Part shown: positions 1 through 12,100 of the stretch, in pieces
Numbering within the stretch: the stretch's first letter is position 1
Layout of the letters: every line of letters begins with the position of its first letter
Assembly (NCBI GenBank): GCA_022701365.1
Contig: JAKUHH010000396.1
Span: forward strand, 248,001-312,000
Direction: 5' to 3'
DNA: 64,000 nt
From: Mycocentrospora acerina
Taxonomy: Eukaryota; Ascomycota; Dothideomycetes; Pleosporales
Position numbers and translations under genes: made by a program
Notes under the pieces: model-generated
The model's database searches: none
Told to the model about the DNA's origin: nothing
Seen by the model: the letters and a program-made list of their open reading frames with translations, nothing else

Positions 1-632
1 ACCCCAAGATCTGCAAAGGCGTAGGTGGCTGTGTTGGAACTGCCGTGCACAACAGCGAGCCATTCAGATGCCCCGACTCCAGCTTGTTGAACGTCCAGCA
101 AACGGCCTCCAACTCGATTGACGCCAGCAACGGCGCCTACGAGATCGCCTCCAAGGCAGAGTTTCCTGCCACATGCTTGGGCGGCCGCAAGCCCTCCAGC
201 ACAGATGTGTTGATTGTGAGTTGAAATACCAAGCCCACCCCCCTTTTGTGACAAACATGGTAGTCTCTCAAAGACATTGGAGCGAAAAAAAACTAACAAC
301 ATCTCCCCGCAGAAACGCACCACCGAGTTCAAGCAGACCATGTACCTCTTCCTGACCGAGACATGCACCGACCCTAAGCCTGCGAACCCGGGTGACTGCT
401 ACCTCGCCAACCCCAACCCTTCCACGTATGTCATTCCTATTCCTGCAACATGTCACACACCGATTTGCTAACATGAACGCAGAACCACTGTTTGCCAGAT
501 TGTCGACACCACTGGCAAGAACTGCATCGAGAACCCCAAGGCTGGCGAGTGCGAGAGGTGGGGAACTTCGGCTGGACGCACGCAGTGCGCCGGCTGGACT
601 CCTGCCAAGGTTGAGAAGCCCACTACGTCTTA
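1..632 (+). CDS. Cys-rich protein, 3' part only (5' end outside window)
   Basis: The 5' end lies before the window. Three exons can be read: 1-215 (frame starts at base 3), 313-425 and 483-632, with introns 216-312 and 426-482 that have GT..AG ends and keep the frame. The visible 150 or so residues contain ten cysteines, for example in KICKG, PFRCPD, PATCLGG, TETCTD, GDCYLA, TVCQIV, KNCIEN and TQCAGW, and no membrane segment. That many cysteines suggests a disulfide-bonded secreted protein, but the N-terminus where a signal peptide would sit is not visible. I do not recognise the family. The gene ends at TAG 630-632. Confidence 0.6.
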
Positions 633-1615
633 GGCAGAGCAGGATAGAAACGGTGGTTTCTGATGTACATATATATTTATATTCTTGATACGTTGTGGAT
701 TTTGTTGTCGCCGTAACATACTCGAACGAGTACCAGTAAAACTGGCATGGCCGATTTGTAGATTAAAAAAAAAGCCACTACTCAAGGCTGCGGTCATGCT
801 TTTCAAAGCAAACATGGCCATGGGAAAATCAAACAGTAAACATTTTTGTCAAATACCGTCTGAAATCTTGCCGTGGATGAAGTGATGCAGGCAGTGCAAT
901 GAGAACAACTAAATGACATTGAAATGGTTGAACCAACATTACAGAAAAGATGTTACCAAAGACCCAATCATACATTGTCTATTATTGTTTGGTACATGTT
1001 GTTGAATTACATCATTTCACCTAGGAAGTAGTCGTCGTCGCTCAGTCAAATGAAATATAGTGGGAAATAAACTTGAGCGTCAGCATTCCAATGAAACATA
1101 TGTAAAACATCCCCAATTTGACACTAAAACACCCTTTGTTTTTTTGTGTTTCTAGAGTGCTGGACGGTAGAGTATAGAGTACGGCTGGAATGTATGAGAT
1201 GAATTGATTAATTGATTGAACAAATAGGTATGAGAGAAGGTATAAGACCGATCTATACATGTCTCGTGGTAGCCAGGAGAGGCTGGGATAGTGGAAGGAA
1301 CTGGGGCTGATCTTCAGTACAAAGATGCTGGCTGGTTTACCTCGAAATTGTAATGGATTAATTCCAACTGAGGAAGAGAAATAAAGTAAGTGTAAGTGTG
1401 TTATAATGAACTTTTTACAATTGACAAAGAGTAGTAAAGTAAGTATGTTACAACGAATTTATTACCATTGACAAAGTGTAGTAAAGTAAGCACGTGATGT
1501 CGGTGCCTGTTTTGCCGACGCCAAGGTCAATGCCTCCCGTCCAACTTTTCCCATTCCTCTTACCCATCAACGAGCGTCGACGGCAAACCCATTCTCTCCT
1601 TGACATCTGCCCATC
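633..1615. other. Intergenic, AT-richer, no gene seen
   Basis: This interval separates the Cys-rich gene from PRP45. It has only short chance reading frames. It holds an imperfect 47-bp tandem duplication (1393-1486) followed at once by a CACGTG palindrome at 1491-1496, about 120 bp before the PRP45 start codon. Confidence 0.5.
1393..1486. repeat. Imperfect 47-bp tandem duplication
   Basis: Bases 1393-1439 and 1440-1486 align end to end with about seven mismatches. Both copies carry the ATTGACAAAG core and end in GTAGTAAAG. The pair lies in the presumed PRP45 promoter. Confidence 0.75.
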
Positions 1616-3307
1616 ATGTCCGTCGCAACGCTTTCCAAGTCACTACCGAGGCCAAAATATACGGGCGAAGAAGAGGAACTCACCAAAGCGACGCGCGTGC
1701 TGAGCTCCGAGCAGTACGAGACACAGGTCGCGCGGAGGCAGAATGGCCCGCCCGCGTATGGCAGCAGGACAAACTGGCGACCACGTACGGCCGAGGACTT
1801 TGGCGATGGAGGCGCGTTTCCCGAGGTGCAAGTCGCGCAGTACCCGCTGGATATGGGGAGGAAAGGCACACAGTCCACATCGAACGCGCTCGTGAGAAAG
1901 GTCGACGGCGATGGAAAGACAAAATACGATGAGATTGCGCGACGTGGACACGGCGACTCGAGGATCGTACAGGCGAGCTTCAAGGACTTGATTCCGCTGC
2001 GACAGCAGGCAAACGCTGGAGAGTTGGACTTGGACCGCCCGAGCCAGGAGGTGGTGCAAGCAACCAAAGTGAAGACGGAGGCTGCGCTTATGGCGCTCGT
2101 GTCGGGACAGACTGCTGCGCAACGCCCCAAGAACGTCCAGGGCCGCAAGAATGACGAGCCCACCTTTGTGAGGTACACACCGACTGCGCAGATGGGCGAG
2201 GCACAAGGAAAGACGCGTATTTTCAAGATTCAGCAGAGGCAGATCGACCCCCTGGAGCCGCCCAAGTTCAAGCACAAGCGCATTCCCCGCGGACCGCCCT
2301 CGCCTCCACCGCCGATTCTCCACTCCCCCCCTCGAAAGTTGACTGCCGAGGATCAAGAGATGTGGAAGATTCCGCCACCAATTAGTAATTGGAAGAATCC
2401 CAAGGGTTACACGGTGCCTCTGGACAAGCGTCTTGCAGCAGACGGACGAGGCTTGCAAGATATTACCATCAACGACAAGTTTGCGCAATTTGGCGAGGCG
2501 CTGCAGGCTGCTGATCGACACGCACGAGAAGAAGTCAAGCAGCGCGCAATCATGCAACAACGCCTGGCAGAGAAGGAGAAGCTACAGAAGGAAGAGCATT
2601 TGCGCAACCTGGCAAAACAAGCCCGTGAAGAGCGTGCCAATGCCTCCCGTCGCCACTCAGGCTCCGACACCGACTCGGAAGAGGAAGCAGTCCGCCAACG
2701 CACAGACGCGCGTCGCGAACGCCGCGAAGACTTCCAGCGCGAGCTCCGCCAGTCGCGCATGGGCACAGAACGCAAGATTCAAATGCTCGCCCGCGAGCAG
2801 AACCGCGACATTTCCGAAAAAGTTGCCCTCGGTCTCGCAAAGCCCACACAAGGCGGCGAATCCATGTACGACTCGCGCCTCTTCAACCAATCCAGCGGTT
2901 TCAACGCAGGCTTCAACGAAGACAACCACTATGACAAGCCGCTTTTTGCAGCCCAGGATGCGATTAGCAGCATCTATCGCCCAAGCGTGCAGCAAGATGA
3001 CGGAGAAGACGAGGGTGCTGCATATGACCGAATCACAAAGTCGAGCAAATTCGAAGTCTTGGGCAAGGCAAAGGAAGGCTTCAAAGGCGCAGATTTGCAA
3101 GAAGCGAGGGAAGGGCCGGTGCAGTTTGAAAAGGATACCGACGACCCATTTAATATTAATCAGATGATTGAGGAGGTCAAGGGTGAAAAGGGCGAAAAGG
3201 GTGAAAAAGGCACGGAGAGGACGGGCGAGAAGCGATACGGGATTCAAGAGGCGGAAGGGCGGTCAGCAAAGCGCGCGAGGGTCGAGGACGAGGACGATAG
3301 CGACTGA
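1616..3307 (+). CDS. prp45: Pre-mRNA-splicing factor PRP45 (SNW/SKIP family)
   Basis: One uninterrupted exon of 563 codons. The family hallmark SNWKNPKGYTVPLDKR is at about residues 256-271, within the conserved SNW core that continues with RGLQDITINDKFAQF. A charged helical stretch rich in E, K and R follows (about 290-410), and the C-terminus is acidic with a basic KRAR patch. The length is close to human SKIP (536) and longer than yeast Prp45. SNW proteins belong to the NineTeen-related part of the active spliceosome and act in the nucleus in both catalytic steps; in animals they are also transcription co-regulators. The ATG at 1616 begins MSVATLSKSLPRPKY, normal for fungal homologs. The short (GEK)n run near residue 525 looks like replication slippage. 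Confidence 0.95.
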   Translation: MSVATLSKSLPRPKYTGEEEELTKATRVLSSEQYETQVARRQNGPPAYGSRTNWRPRTAEDFGDGGAFPEVQVAQYPLDMGRKGTQSTSNALVRKVDGDGKTKYDEIARRGHGDSRIVQASFKDLIPLRQQANAGELDLDRPSQEVVQATKVKTEAALMALVSGQTAAQRPKNVQGRKNDEPTFVRYTPTAQMGEAQGKTRIFKIQQRQIDPLEPPKFKHKRIPRGPPSPPPPILHSPPRKLTAEDQEMWKIPPPISNWKNPKGYTVPLDKRLAADGRGLQDITINDKFAQFGEALQAADRHAREEVKQRAIMQQRLAEKEKLQKEEHLRNLAKQAREERANASRRHSGSDTDSEEEAVRQRTDARRERREDFQRELRQSRMGTERKIQMLAREQNRDISEKVALGLAKPTQGGESMYDSRLFNQSSGFNAGFNEDNHYDKPLFAAQDAISSIYRPSVQQDDGEDEGAAYDRITKSSKFEVLGKAKEGFKGADLQEAREGPVQFEKDTDDPFNINQMIEEVKGEKGEKGEKGTERTGEKRYGIQEAEGRSAKRARVEDEDDSD

Positions 3308-4069
3308 AGGGCTAGTTTATAGTTGCATGAGCAGACAGCTCGGAAGAGAGAGAAGTTTTTGCCTTGGGATTGTATGCGGGATACCTGGATTTGGCGTAAT
3401 AGCAGTTTTTATCCTCGATGCTAGACATGTAGTATTATTTACAAACCACCGTTCTTGTTTCACACATCTTTATTTATATTTACTCCCAAAGCAAGAACAT
3501 ATCAAACATCAACACCTACACCCCTCAAGATATAGTTCCAACATTATATCAAATCACATCACACCACCTCACTAAACCAAACCAAACCAAATCCACAAAC
3601 TTGACCATGACATCAAAAAAACCCACAACTCAACAACATAGCGTGCCACACAATACTCCCAACACAACACAACACAGCTTACCTCCTCCCCCCACCTCAT
3701 TGGTCCCACCACCACTACCATCCTTCGGATAACGCACCCTAAACCACGCTCCTTCCCTCTTGCACACCACTATCCCTCTCCCGACACCCGTGACGCGCAT
3801 GCATGCCCCCGCAGAATGTCATATGCAAGGTGGATTTCGCTGCAACAGACCCCCGTGCGGCTGTGCATGCTGCGCGGCAAGGCGGGACGCCCATACCCAA
3901 CTAAGTACCTTGTTTCATTGGGAGTGCAGACGCGGCAAAAGTCGGTTGTGGTGCTGCGTGCTACGTTCCTAACATAGCTTCTCTTCTACATACATACATA
4001 CATACATACATACATACATACATACATACTACCTCTCCACACACACGTATACACACACACATAATCAAC
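3308..4069. other. Intergenic: PRP45 3' side and dioxygenase promoter
   Basis: No gene is supported. The strand is C/A-rich around 3490-3780. A TACA/CATA microsatellite (3987-4029) lies 40 bp before the dioxygenase ATG, inside its probable 5' leader. Confidence 0.5.
3987..4029. repeat. (TACA)n microsatellite
   Basis: About ten and a half perfect copies of a 4-bp unit immediately upstream of the dioxygenase start codon. It is likely length-polymorphic between isolates and may alter spacing in the 5' leader. Confidence 0.9.
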
Positions 4070-5180
4070 ATGGCGCCTGAACACCGATTCGATCCAAACT
4101 TTACAGAGGCGGTTATCAATGCTACGGGGCCGAATGCTACGCCGCGAATCAGGCAGTTGACCGCGGGGTTGGTACGGCATCTGCATGACTTTGCGAGGGA
4201 GAATGAGCTCACGGTTGATGAGTGGATGGCGGGCGTTGAGCTGGTAAGAAGTTGAGATGTTATTATTACTATTATTCTTCTTGTTACCATCTTTTCTGGT
4301 AAAAATGTTTTAAAGGAAAAAGGAAAGCTAACACCTTACAGCTCAACGAAGCAGGCCGCATGTCCGACTCGAAGCGCAACGAAGGCCAGCTCGTGTGCGA
4401 CGTCCTCGGCCTGGAATCCCTCGTCGACGAAATCACCTACAAGCTCGCCACCACGGCCGCCTCAGAACCCACCGCAACCGCCATCCTAGGTCCCTTTTAC
4501 CGCCATGATGCCCCGCAGCTGCCCATGGGCGCATCCATTGTCTCGGGTCTGGAAAACACAGAGGGCCACCGCACATGGATGCACGGCACCGTCACAGACT
4601 TCAAGACCGGCAAGCCGATTGGCGGCGCCGTCGTCGACGTCTGGCACACGGCCCCAAACGGCCTATACGAGCAGCAGGATCCCGATCAGCCCGAGATGAA
4701 CCTGCGTGGTAGGTTCACCACGGGGGCAGACGGGACATATGCGTTTTATTGCTTGAGACCCGTACCCTACCCGATTCCGTTTGATGGGCCGGCAGGCAAG
4801 ATTCTACAGGCCCTGGATAGACATCCGTATCGCCCTGCGCACATCCATTTTCTGGTATAACATCCCCTCCCTTCCATTCCATTCCTTCCACAAACACCTG
4901 TGCAGATAGCTGTGTTCTCGGAACGTGGGCTGACGATGGAGAATAGCTTACCGCACCGGGCTACAAGCCCATTGTCACGCAAATCTTTGACCGCAAGAGT
5001 AAGTATATCGAGGATGATGCCGTGTTTGCAGTCAAGGACTCGCTGCTTGTGGATTTCGTGCCACTCGAGGGGGATGACAAGGCGGAGCTGGAGCTGCCGT
5101 ATGACTTTAAGCTGGCGTCGTATGAGGACGCTAAGAAAGGTCCTATAGATGGGGCTACCGAAGAGAGCGCTAGCTTGTAG
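4070..5180 (+). CDS. Intradiol ring-cleavage dioxygenase (catechol/hydroxyquinol 1,2-dioxygenase type)
   Basis: Three exons: 4070-4243, 4342-4854 and 4947-5180, giving 306 residues. Intron 2 ends at AG 4946 with a GCTGAC branch just upstream, which restores the family sequence HIHFL-LTAPGYKPIVTQIFDR. The N-terminal dimerisation part (LTAGLVRHLHDFARENELT) precedes the catalytic beta-sandwich. The four expected Fe(III) ligands are visible: Tyr167 (NGLYEQQ), Tyr201 (PVPYPIP), His225 and His227 (RPAHIHF). Such enzymes cleave catechol or hydroxyquinol between the two hydroxyls to cis,cis-muconate or maleylacetate in the cytosol, feeding the 3-oxoadipate pathway. There is no signal peptide, so an intracellular role is likely. 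The exact substrate cannot be decided from sequence alone. Neighbouring genes are not part of an aromatic-degradation cluster. Confidence 0.9.
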
Positions 5181-5778
5181 ATGTAACGACTACAATCATT
5201 CCATACAGTTTATCATATGGTGTCTTGTTTACAGCCCAGCATAATGATTCGTCATCACCACCTCGGCGTTGCAGCAGCTCTGCGCCGATTCCGATTCTGT
5301 TCCGATATCTGATTGCGTCCCCCCCGCATTTTGGTGGGGGGGAGGGAGGGTCTTGGCCGCGTGTAACCGGACCGACCATGTCAAGTATACGCCCTACCTC
5401 GGATTAATTGTCCTAGTCAGCTGGTGAATGGGTACTCGTCTTTCATTTTCCTCGACCATCTTCTTTACCATAACTTTTCTTTTGAACTTTCTAGAAAGCT
5501 TCTATAGGTCTTGGCATTCTCTTGAAGCTAATCCCCAAGTATCCCATCATACATTATACCATCCCTGTCACTTGATGTATACGTGTATGTACAACCCATG
5601 TGTCAATCCCCTTTGGGAAAATGCTTATCAACTGACGTCCAAACAGACATCTGAGTATCAATCACACCATCATACTCTCTCCTCCTCTGAAGATCACTTC
5701 AATCAACCCCCTTGTTCAAAGTACATAGAATACCAAAGCCTAGTAAGAAGAGTTAGATCAAGAAAAGTATCCGCCAAC
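5181..5778. promoter_or_regulatory. Upstream region of pyruvate decarboxylase
   Basis: No separate gene. A C7 run and a G8 run at about 5319-5342 can pair around a short AT-containing loop; the G-strand includes a GTGGGG match to the SYGGRG consensus of the carbon-repression factor CreA, a plausible but unproven site for a fermentative gene. A frame without stops (from 5428) runs into the decarboxylase; it is low-complexity and probably leader. Confidence 0.4.
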
Positions 5779-7725
5779 ATGCCGTCTGGAAAGATCACCC
5801 TCGGCCAGTACATGTGGGAACGCATCCACCAAGTCGGCATTGACACAATCTTTGGTGTACCCGGTGACTTCAACCTACAGTTCCTCGACTCCGTGTTCCT
5901 CACCAAAGGCCTGAAATGGGTGGGTAACCAGAACGAGCTCAACGCTGCCTATGCTGCCGACGGCTACGCACGTGTCAAAGATGTCCCCGGATGCTTCATC
6001 ACCACCCACGGCGTGGGGGAGCTCAGTGCACTCAACGGCGTCGCGGGTTCCATGTCCGAACACGTCAAGGTCATCCATGTCGTGGGACAGACAACGCGTG
6101 CCATGCAGAAGAAGAACATGATGATCCATCATTCCATTGGGAGGACGCCAAACCACCAGATTTACAATGAGGCGTCGAGGGGGTTGAGGTTTGCGGCTGC
6201 GGAGCTGTGGGAGCTCGAGACTGCGCCGGCAGAGATTGATCGCGTGATTAGAGAGTGCTTTTTGAAGTCTGGCCCCGTGTACATCTTCATGCCACTGGAT
6301 CTGAGTGCTGAGGAGGTTGATGTGACACTGCTAGATACACCGATTGATGTCAAGCCGCATGTAGATGAGAAGGCGCAGGACGAGGCGGTCAAGGCGATTA
6401 CAGAGGCCATCAAGGAGGCAAAGCATCCTTCCTTGCTGGTGGATGCGCTAGTGCATCGATTCGATGCAACAGAGGAGGCCCAGCAGTTGGTCAAGAAGCT
6501 TCAGGTTCCCTTTTACTCAACCAACATGGGTAAGGGTACTGTAGATGAGACGATAGAGACGTACGTTGGGTTGTGGAACGGCGAGATTAGCACTCCGGGA
6601 GTGACGGCGGCAGCCAAAGCTGCGGATCTGGTCATCACGCTTGGTTACCTTCCCGCAGACACGAATACCGCTTCGTTCTCGAGGAAGTTGGATGAGAGCA
6701 AGACGATCCACATCGACCCTCATGCTGTCGTGGTAAGTTCTTGACCTCTAACACGCAATTCAGAGGACATGGATAAACATACTAACCCCCCCTACCACAG
6801 GTAAAAGGCAAGACCTACCCCAACACAGTTATTAAGTCCCTCCTCTCTGCCCTCACCACCGCCCTCCCCTCCACCCCATACCACCAAATCTCCATACCCA
6901 AACTCCCCGCCCCCCGTACCCCTCTCGACCTAGACGCAACCCACATCACGCAATCCCACCTGTGGCCCACCATCGCCGCCTTCCTGAAGCCCAACGACCT
7001 CATCGTCGGCGAAACAGGCACCTCCAACTTTGGCCTCTGCGACATCGACTTCCCCGCCAGCGTGCGCTACCTGTCGCAAATCTACTACGGCAGCATCGGA
7101 TGGGCCACAGCAGCCACCTTGGGCGTGGAAGTCGCGCGCCAAGAGACGGAAAGCACGCGTGGAAAGGGCAGGACGATTCTCTGCACGGGAGAAGGGAGCA
7201 TGGCGCTTACTATCCAGGAGATTGGCACCATGGTCAAGAGCGGCAGTAAGGCGATTCTGTTCGTCATCAACAACGAGGGGTATACCATTGAGCGATTAAT
7301 CTGGGGCGCAAAACAACGTATGTCATTTTTTTTTCTTCCTTCCCTCTTTCTCTCTCTCTCTCTCTCTCTCCATTCACACACACAACTAACCCCTTTCCCC
7401 CACAGCATACAACGACATCGTCGCAACAGACTACTCCCACCTCCTCCCCTTGTACCACCACCCCTCTGCATCTTCCTCGTTCCACCGCGCAACCACAAAA
7501 GTCGAGCTCGCCGCCATCCTCGCCAAGCCAGAGCTGCAGAACCCATCAAGCCTGCAGCTCGTCGAGCTCGTCGTGCCAAAACTCGACACAAGCTGGCGCC
7601 TAGGCAGCGTCCTGGCCTGGCGCAGCGAAGACGCAAAGAAGTACCTCACTGACGAGGGCTTCGTGGACACATATGGCAACTGGGGGCTTGAGGGGGCAAG
7701 TGGCGGCGACGTCAAGTGGAGTTAG
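5779..7725 (+). CDS. Pyruvate decarboxylase (ThDP-dependent)
   Basis: Three exons: 5779-6732, 6801-7317 and 7406-7725, giving 596 residues, near the usual 560-610. It converts pyruvate to acetaldehyde and CO2 in the cytosol with thiamine diphosphate and Mg2+, the first step of alcoholic fermentation. Catalytic residues are present: Asp30 (VPGDFN), the cofactor-activating Glu53 (NQNELNAAYAADGYAR), the His117-His118 pair (MIHHSIG) and Glu482 in NNEGYTIE. The Mg2+ motif reads GEGS (Glu449) instead of the common GDGS. The ATG at 5779 gives MPSGKITLGQYMWERI, the normal start; upstream codons in frame are not family-like. Intron 2 holds a CT microsatellite. Related 2-oxo-acid (indole- or phenylpyruvate) decarboxylase activity cannot be excluded. 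Confidence 0.93.
7348..7370. repeat. (CT)n tract in intron 2 of the decarboxylase
   Basis: About eleven CT units after a T-rich run, within the intron 7318-7405, before the CTAAC branch-like site at 7385-7389. Confidence 0.85.
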
Positions 7726-9170
7726 GTTGGTGTTTGTGTTGGAATGAAGAAGTGAAGTGCTTGTGTGGATGGATGACCAAGTAAAATAAATAAATAACCA
7801 AGTGAAAGAGGTATGGGTCAGCAATAGACAGAGAAAGAGAGAGATATATATATATATATATACACACATGTACATGACAAAGCTAGAAGAGACAAAACTA
7901 CACTCCTCGCAGCTGTTTACAGCGATGATTATTGCACTATTTCCTTGCAACAGCCTGGTCAATGTATGTCTTTATGCATGCAATTTGCTTTGTTTGTGTG
8001 GGAAGAGATATACATATGCTTGTCTCCCTATTATTCACTTGCCTACACTCACCATCGGCCTCGTCAAGATCCCTAGGGAATGTGACCGTCCCCGCACGGA
8101 GTTGAAGAATCCAGACTTTGAATAAACACCTGCTTGCCTACACGAAACAAGGCAATTTACCATCACAATAAACGACACGTCATACCCTCTATAGAAAAGG
8201 GCGCACGCATCTTCCCCATAGCGACACCATGTATAGTAGTCTGTATGCAAGACACAGGGGTAACACGATATTCAGGTGGATATAGATAGATTTTGTTCCA
8301 CTCAGCTCCATATATTTACATGTTTTTTTTTCGCCAGCAAAAATCTCCACGTCGCTCTGCGCCACGTCTTTTGCTACTCAAAATCTCTCTCTCCACCTAG
8401 CCCGACTTCACCGCACCCAAATAATCCACAATGGTAAAGATATCGACCCAGATATACGCCCACGCCCAAGCCTTCGGGCTCCAAACTTGAAATAAAAGCA
8501 GAACAAATCATCCCATCATTGAGCCAGCCATGTGCACAGGAAGGTAGTGGAAAAAGGAAAAAAAATCAAAATAGCTAAATGTACAGGCAGCGAATGTGAG
8601 TTTAGGGAGAGAGCGTGGAGTATGTGGAGGTTTATGGAAAGGCGGGACTAGATTAAGAACTAGAACATTACGTTTTTTGCGACTGCGTATGCGTAATTCA
8701 ACGCACGTAGACCTCCACAAGTTGGAATGCAAGGCCAAGAATGTAAATTGGATTGAACAAAGGAGACGATAAAGATACGAAACATAATGAGAAAAGCATA
8801 AGAGATTCGTTTTGATGGTTAGTGGAGTTGTTCGAGTAGTGGGAGATTTACTCGTAGACATGTTCCATGAGGTGGTGAAGTAAGTGTGTGACACTCTCTG
8901 CGGTGCGCGTACTACATGCCGGATGATGCTCCGTTTCGATGACAGTACTTTGCTGTGCATGTATCTGTGAACGTAGCTAAAGTGTTGATGGCGCAAGTTG
9001 CCGAACTCTCGGAGTCAGCCACCACATTGCCAATCTCCAATAGCCGAAGCCACAGAAACTAGAGGGCGCCGTCTATTCTCCGAACTGCCTTGATAAGCGA
9101 GAGAACGCGGAGACTGTTCCGAGTGTGCAAGCGCAGTTTTGCTTTTGGCAAATATTCGTTTCATTAGGCC
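7726..9170. other. Intergenic between convergent genes, no gene seen
   Basis: This 1.4-kb interval lies between the 3' ends of the decarboxylase (+) and the phosphatase (-). It contains a short (TA)n run near 7844-7861 and only chance reading frames. It presumably holds both 3' UTRs. Confidence 0.5.
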
Positions 9171-12100
9171 TCAAAGCACGTCCCATATATTCCGGACAAT
9201 TGGGCTGCCCCCTGTCTGGACGGGGCTTCGAGGGTCCACAGTAGCTTTTTCTGGGTTCCAGTGTTGCAGTAAGTTCCAAGTGTGCTCGGTTTGCTCGCCT
9301 TTGATGGTTTCGTTTGAAGAAGCCGGGCTGGAATCGTCGTCAGATGATTGGAGCTCAATATGAAAAGGATTCTTGGTGAACTCCTCAGATCGCGGAGACA
9401 TCAAGGCATCGATATCATCTGCCGCACGTTGAGCAGTCCCGGCCTTGGCTGGAAGCTTAGACTCGATCTCAGTTTGTAGCTTTTGCAGCTTTCGTTGCTC
9501 TTGCATATTTGGTGATGAAAATCTTGTTCGGATAGTTTTCGCGGGCGTTGACAAGAAGATTTCTTTGGGGGTTTGAGGGCGTTCCGACGCTTTTGGTAGC
9601 ATCTCCGAACTGGTCTGGAGCGACTTGAAACTTTCCGCTGCCGGAGTACTGGGGATGATCTTTGGCGAGGCAACCCCATAGGCAAACATTGGAACAGGGG
9701 CATAGATCCTGGTGTGTTCATGTGCTGTGCCATCAAGTGAGGCAAATCCGCTGAACGTTTGGTGCGCAGGGGGCATGATAGCTTGAAAGGAAGGGCGTCG
9801 AACTTCGGAAGTAGCGTCTTGAGATGGGCCCAAGCTAGGCCTGTCGAACGGATTACGCAAAAAGTCAGATCGGGAAGGAGATGTTAACCCAAACGGATCT
9901 GCGTCTGCTACTCTTGGCTTCAACGGGGTCATGTGAAACTCCATAGCTCGCGGAGATTTAGATTCTTCATCTGACAAGTCATCAGCATGCCCAAAGACAT
10001 CTTTAGGAAATGATGCAGCGATAGGCGAGGCGATTACAAACGGCTCGGTCGAAGGGGCGTCTGGATCTGAAGGGTCTGCGTGCACCGAGGGATCGAAATC
10101 AAGAAACCTAGCACGAGGCGATGGCGGCTGTTGCGAATCGCCGATGCTGTTGCCAAACTGCCCTGTACTCTGGTACTCTGGTGATCTTAGTGACATGGAT
10201 AAAGGCGGTGCCGAACGTTTCTGCTTCCTCAGAGAAAGTACTGGGACATGGGCGTCTATGGTGTGATCCTGTCCCCATGGGTCAACACCAAACGACGTCT
10301 TGACTGGCGACATCATCTTTGGTTCTTCGGGTTCTTCTCGAAACGCAAGCGAGGGGATGTTGAAACTAGACGTGGCCGGCGACCTCAACGCGCCAAAACT
10401 TAGCGGCTGTACGGGTGCAGACAACATCCGCACTGATTCAGATTCCGTTACCCTACCAGAGGTCTCTTCTTGTCTCAGTGGGAGTTGACGGGAGAAGTTT
10501 GGAACCGATGAAAGTCTGATGGATGGTTCTTGCTCAGGCTGTGTGGCTTCAGCAATGGGAGTAACATCTGTTTGGTCACCCGAGTGGTCGTTGTTGGTGA
10601 CTGATAGTACAGGTAGGGCTTCAGTTTTCGACTCCACAAACGGCGTAGTGTTTGTAGAGGACTTTGATGAGAGAGACGGGAGACCGAAGTGAGTTTGACC
10701 AGAATCCCAAGAGCGGCGAAACCCAGGTGAAAAGGCACCGGTAGGTGCTGATAATGGACCCGGCGATATGGATAGCATATTTCCCGTACTTGCTCGCTGC
10801 AGATAGACATCGCTGTCCGGTGGTAATGGGGCTGTTTGAGGTGTACGCGACCCAGAGGCCGTTTCTCTGTCGAAAGACGAAAATCCATTGGCGCCGAGGG
10901 ATCTTGCAGTAGGGAGGCCAGCAGATCGCCTGCCGAAAGATTGATTGTGATATGATCTATTGTCGTTGGCTCTCAAAAGACCATTGCGGAACTCTTGCAG
11001 CTGCATTATCAGGTTCATGTTCGGCCCAATCCACTTGCTGCGTTTCTTGGCCTTGTCATATGCTTCTTGCACGCTCACCTGCGGATCCTTGTACAGCCCG
11101 TAGGCAACGACTAGGCTAGCAGACCGACTGACACCACATTGACAGTGAATGAGCACACGCTTGCCTTTCTGCACCCTATCGTCAATGATCTTGACCAGGT
11201 TGTACAGATCGGGAACGATATCAGTATTGTGTTCCCATGGCATGTGTATATACTCTGGAGTCCTATATGTCTTGCCGTTCAAGACCATCTGTCCTGGTTG
11301 TATTGTTGGCAGAACAGATGTGGCTTTTGGTGTGGTCGGCGAACTGCTCTGTCTTCCAAACGACATGGGCCTTGATTGCCGTGAAAGTGCGGCGAAGTCA
11401 ACCTCTTCAGCTGGCGGCCCATCTACACGCCTGGCATCGAGATCTTTCTGCGAATCGGATGAGAGAATGGTGAATGGGTTCTTTACCTCGCTGGCTACGT
11501 TGATAATGACATCAAACGTTGCAGCTTGCTCAGCAGTTGGCTCAAAGTACAGAAACACGCCTGCCTCGTAAATACAAATAGGGCCGTTGGGGTATGCTGC
11601 GGGCTTCTCTTCTCTCGACTGTGGAATGTCGAAATTTGGCTCTTGGTCTTCTTCTTCCTCCATCTCGAAAGGCACTTCTGAGAGGCCACTTGTGGCGGTC
11701 TTGAAGGTACGTAAAGAAGGTAGCTGCATCCCACCAGCTGGAGCCATACTTGGCGAGGAAACTGGTAATGAAGGCGATGATTGAAAGTGACGCAGCCCGG
11801 GCCGAGTTAAAGCTGGAGTGGAGGGAATGAGGAGCCGAATGGGTTTAGTATCTGTGGTACCGGAAGGAGACGCTATGGTCAAACTTAGATTCGAGGGCCG
11901 TCTTCGAGGTGGCGTTGGCGGCTTTATGAAAGACGGCGATGGCGGTGCCGAGTTGTTCTTCTCTTTGGTGGGTACTACGATCGGAGCCGGTGCATGAGAT
12001 CGCAAGTTGGTGAGTGAGGTTGTCGTATTTATCCCCAGATTCTTCAAATTCCGTGGTTTTTTTGCAGGAGTCGTGGGTCTCTGCAGCTCAAAAAAGGTAC

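Noticed and set aside
5428..5778. 117-codon N-terminal extension of pyruvate decarboxylase
   Set aside because: The family starts at MPSGKITLGQ; the extension is Ser/His/Tyr-rich without homology-like pattern.
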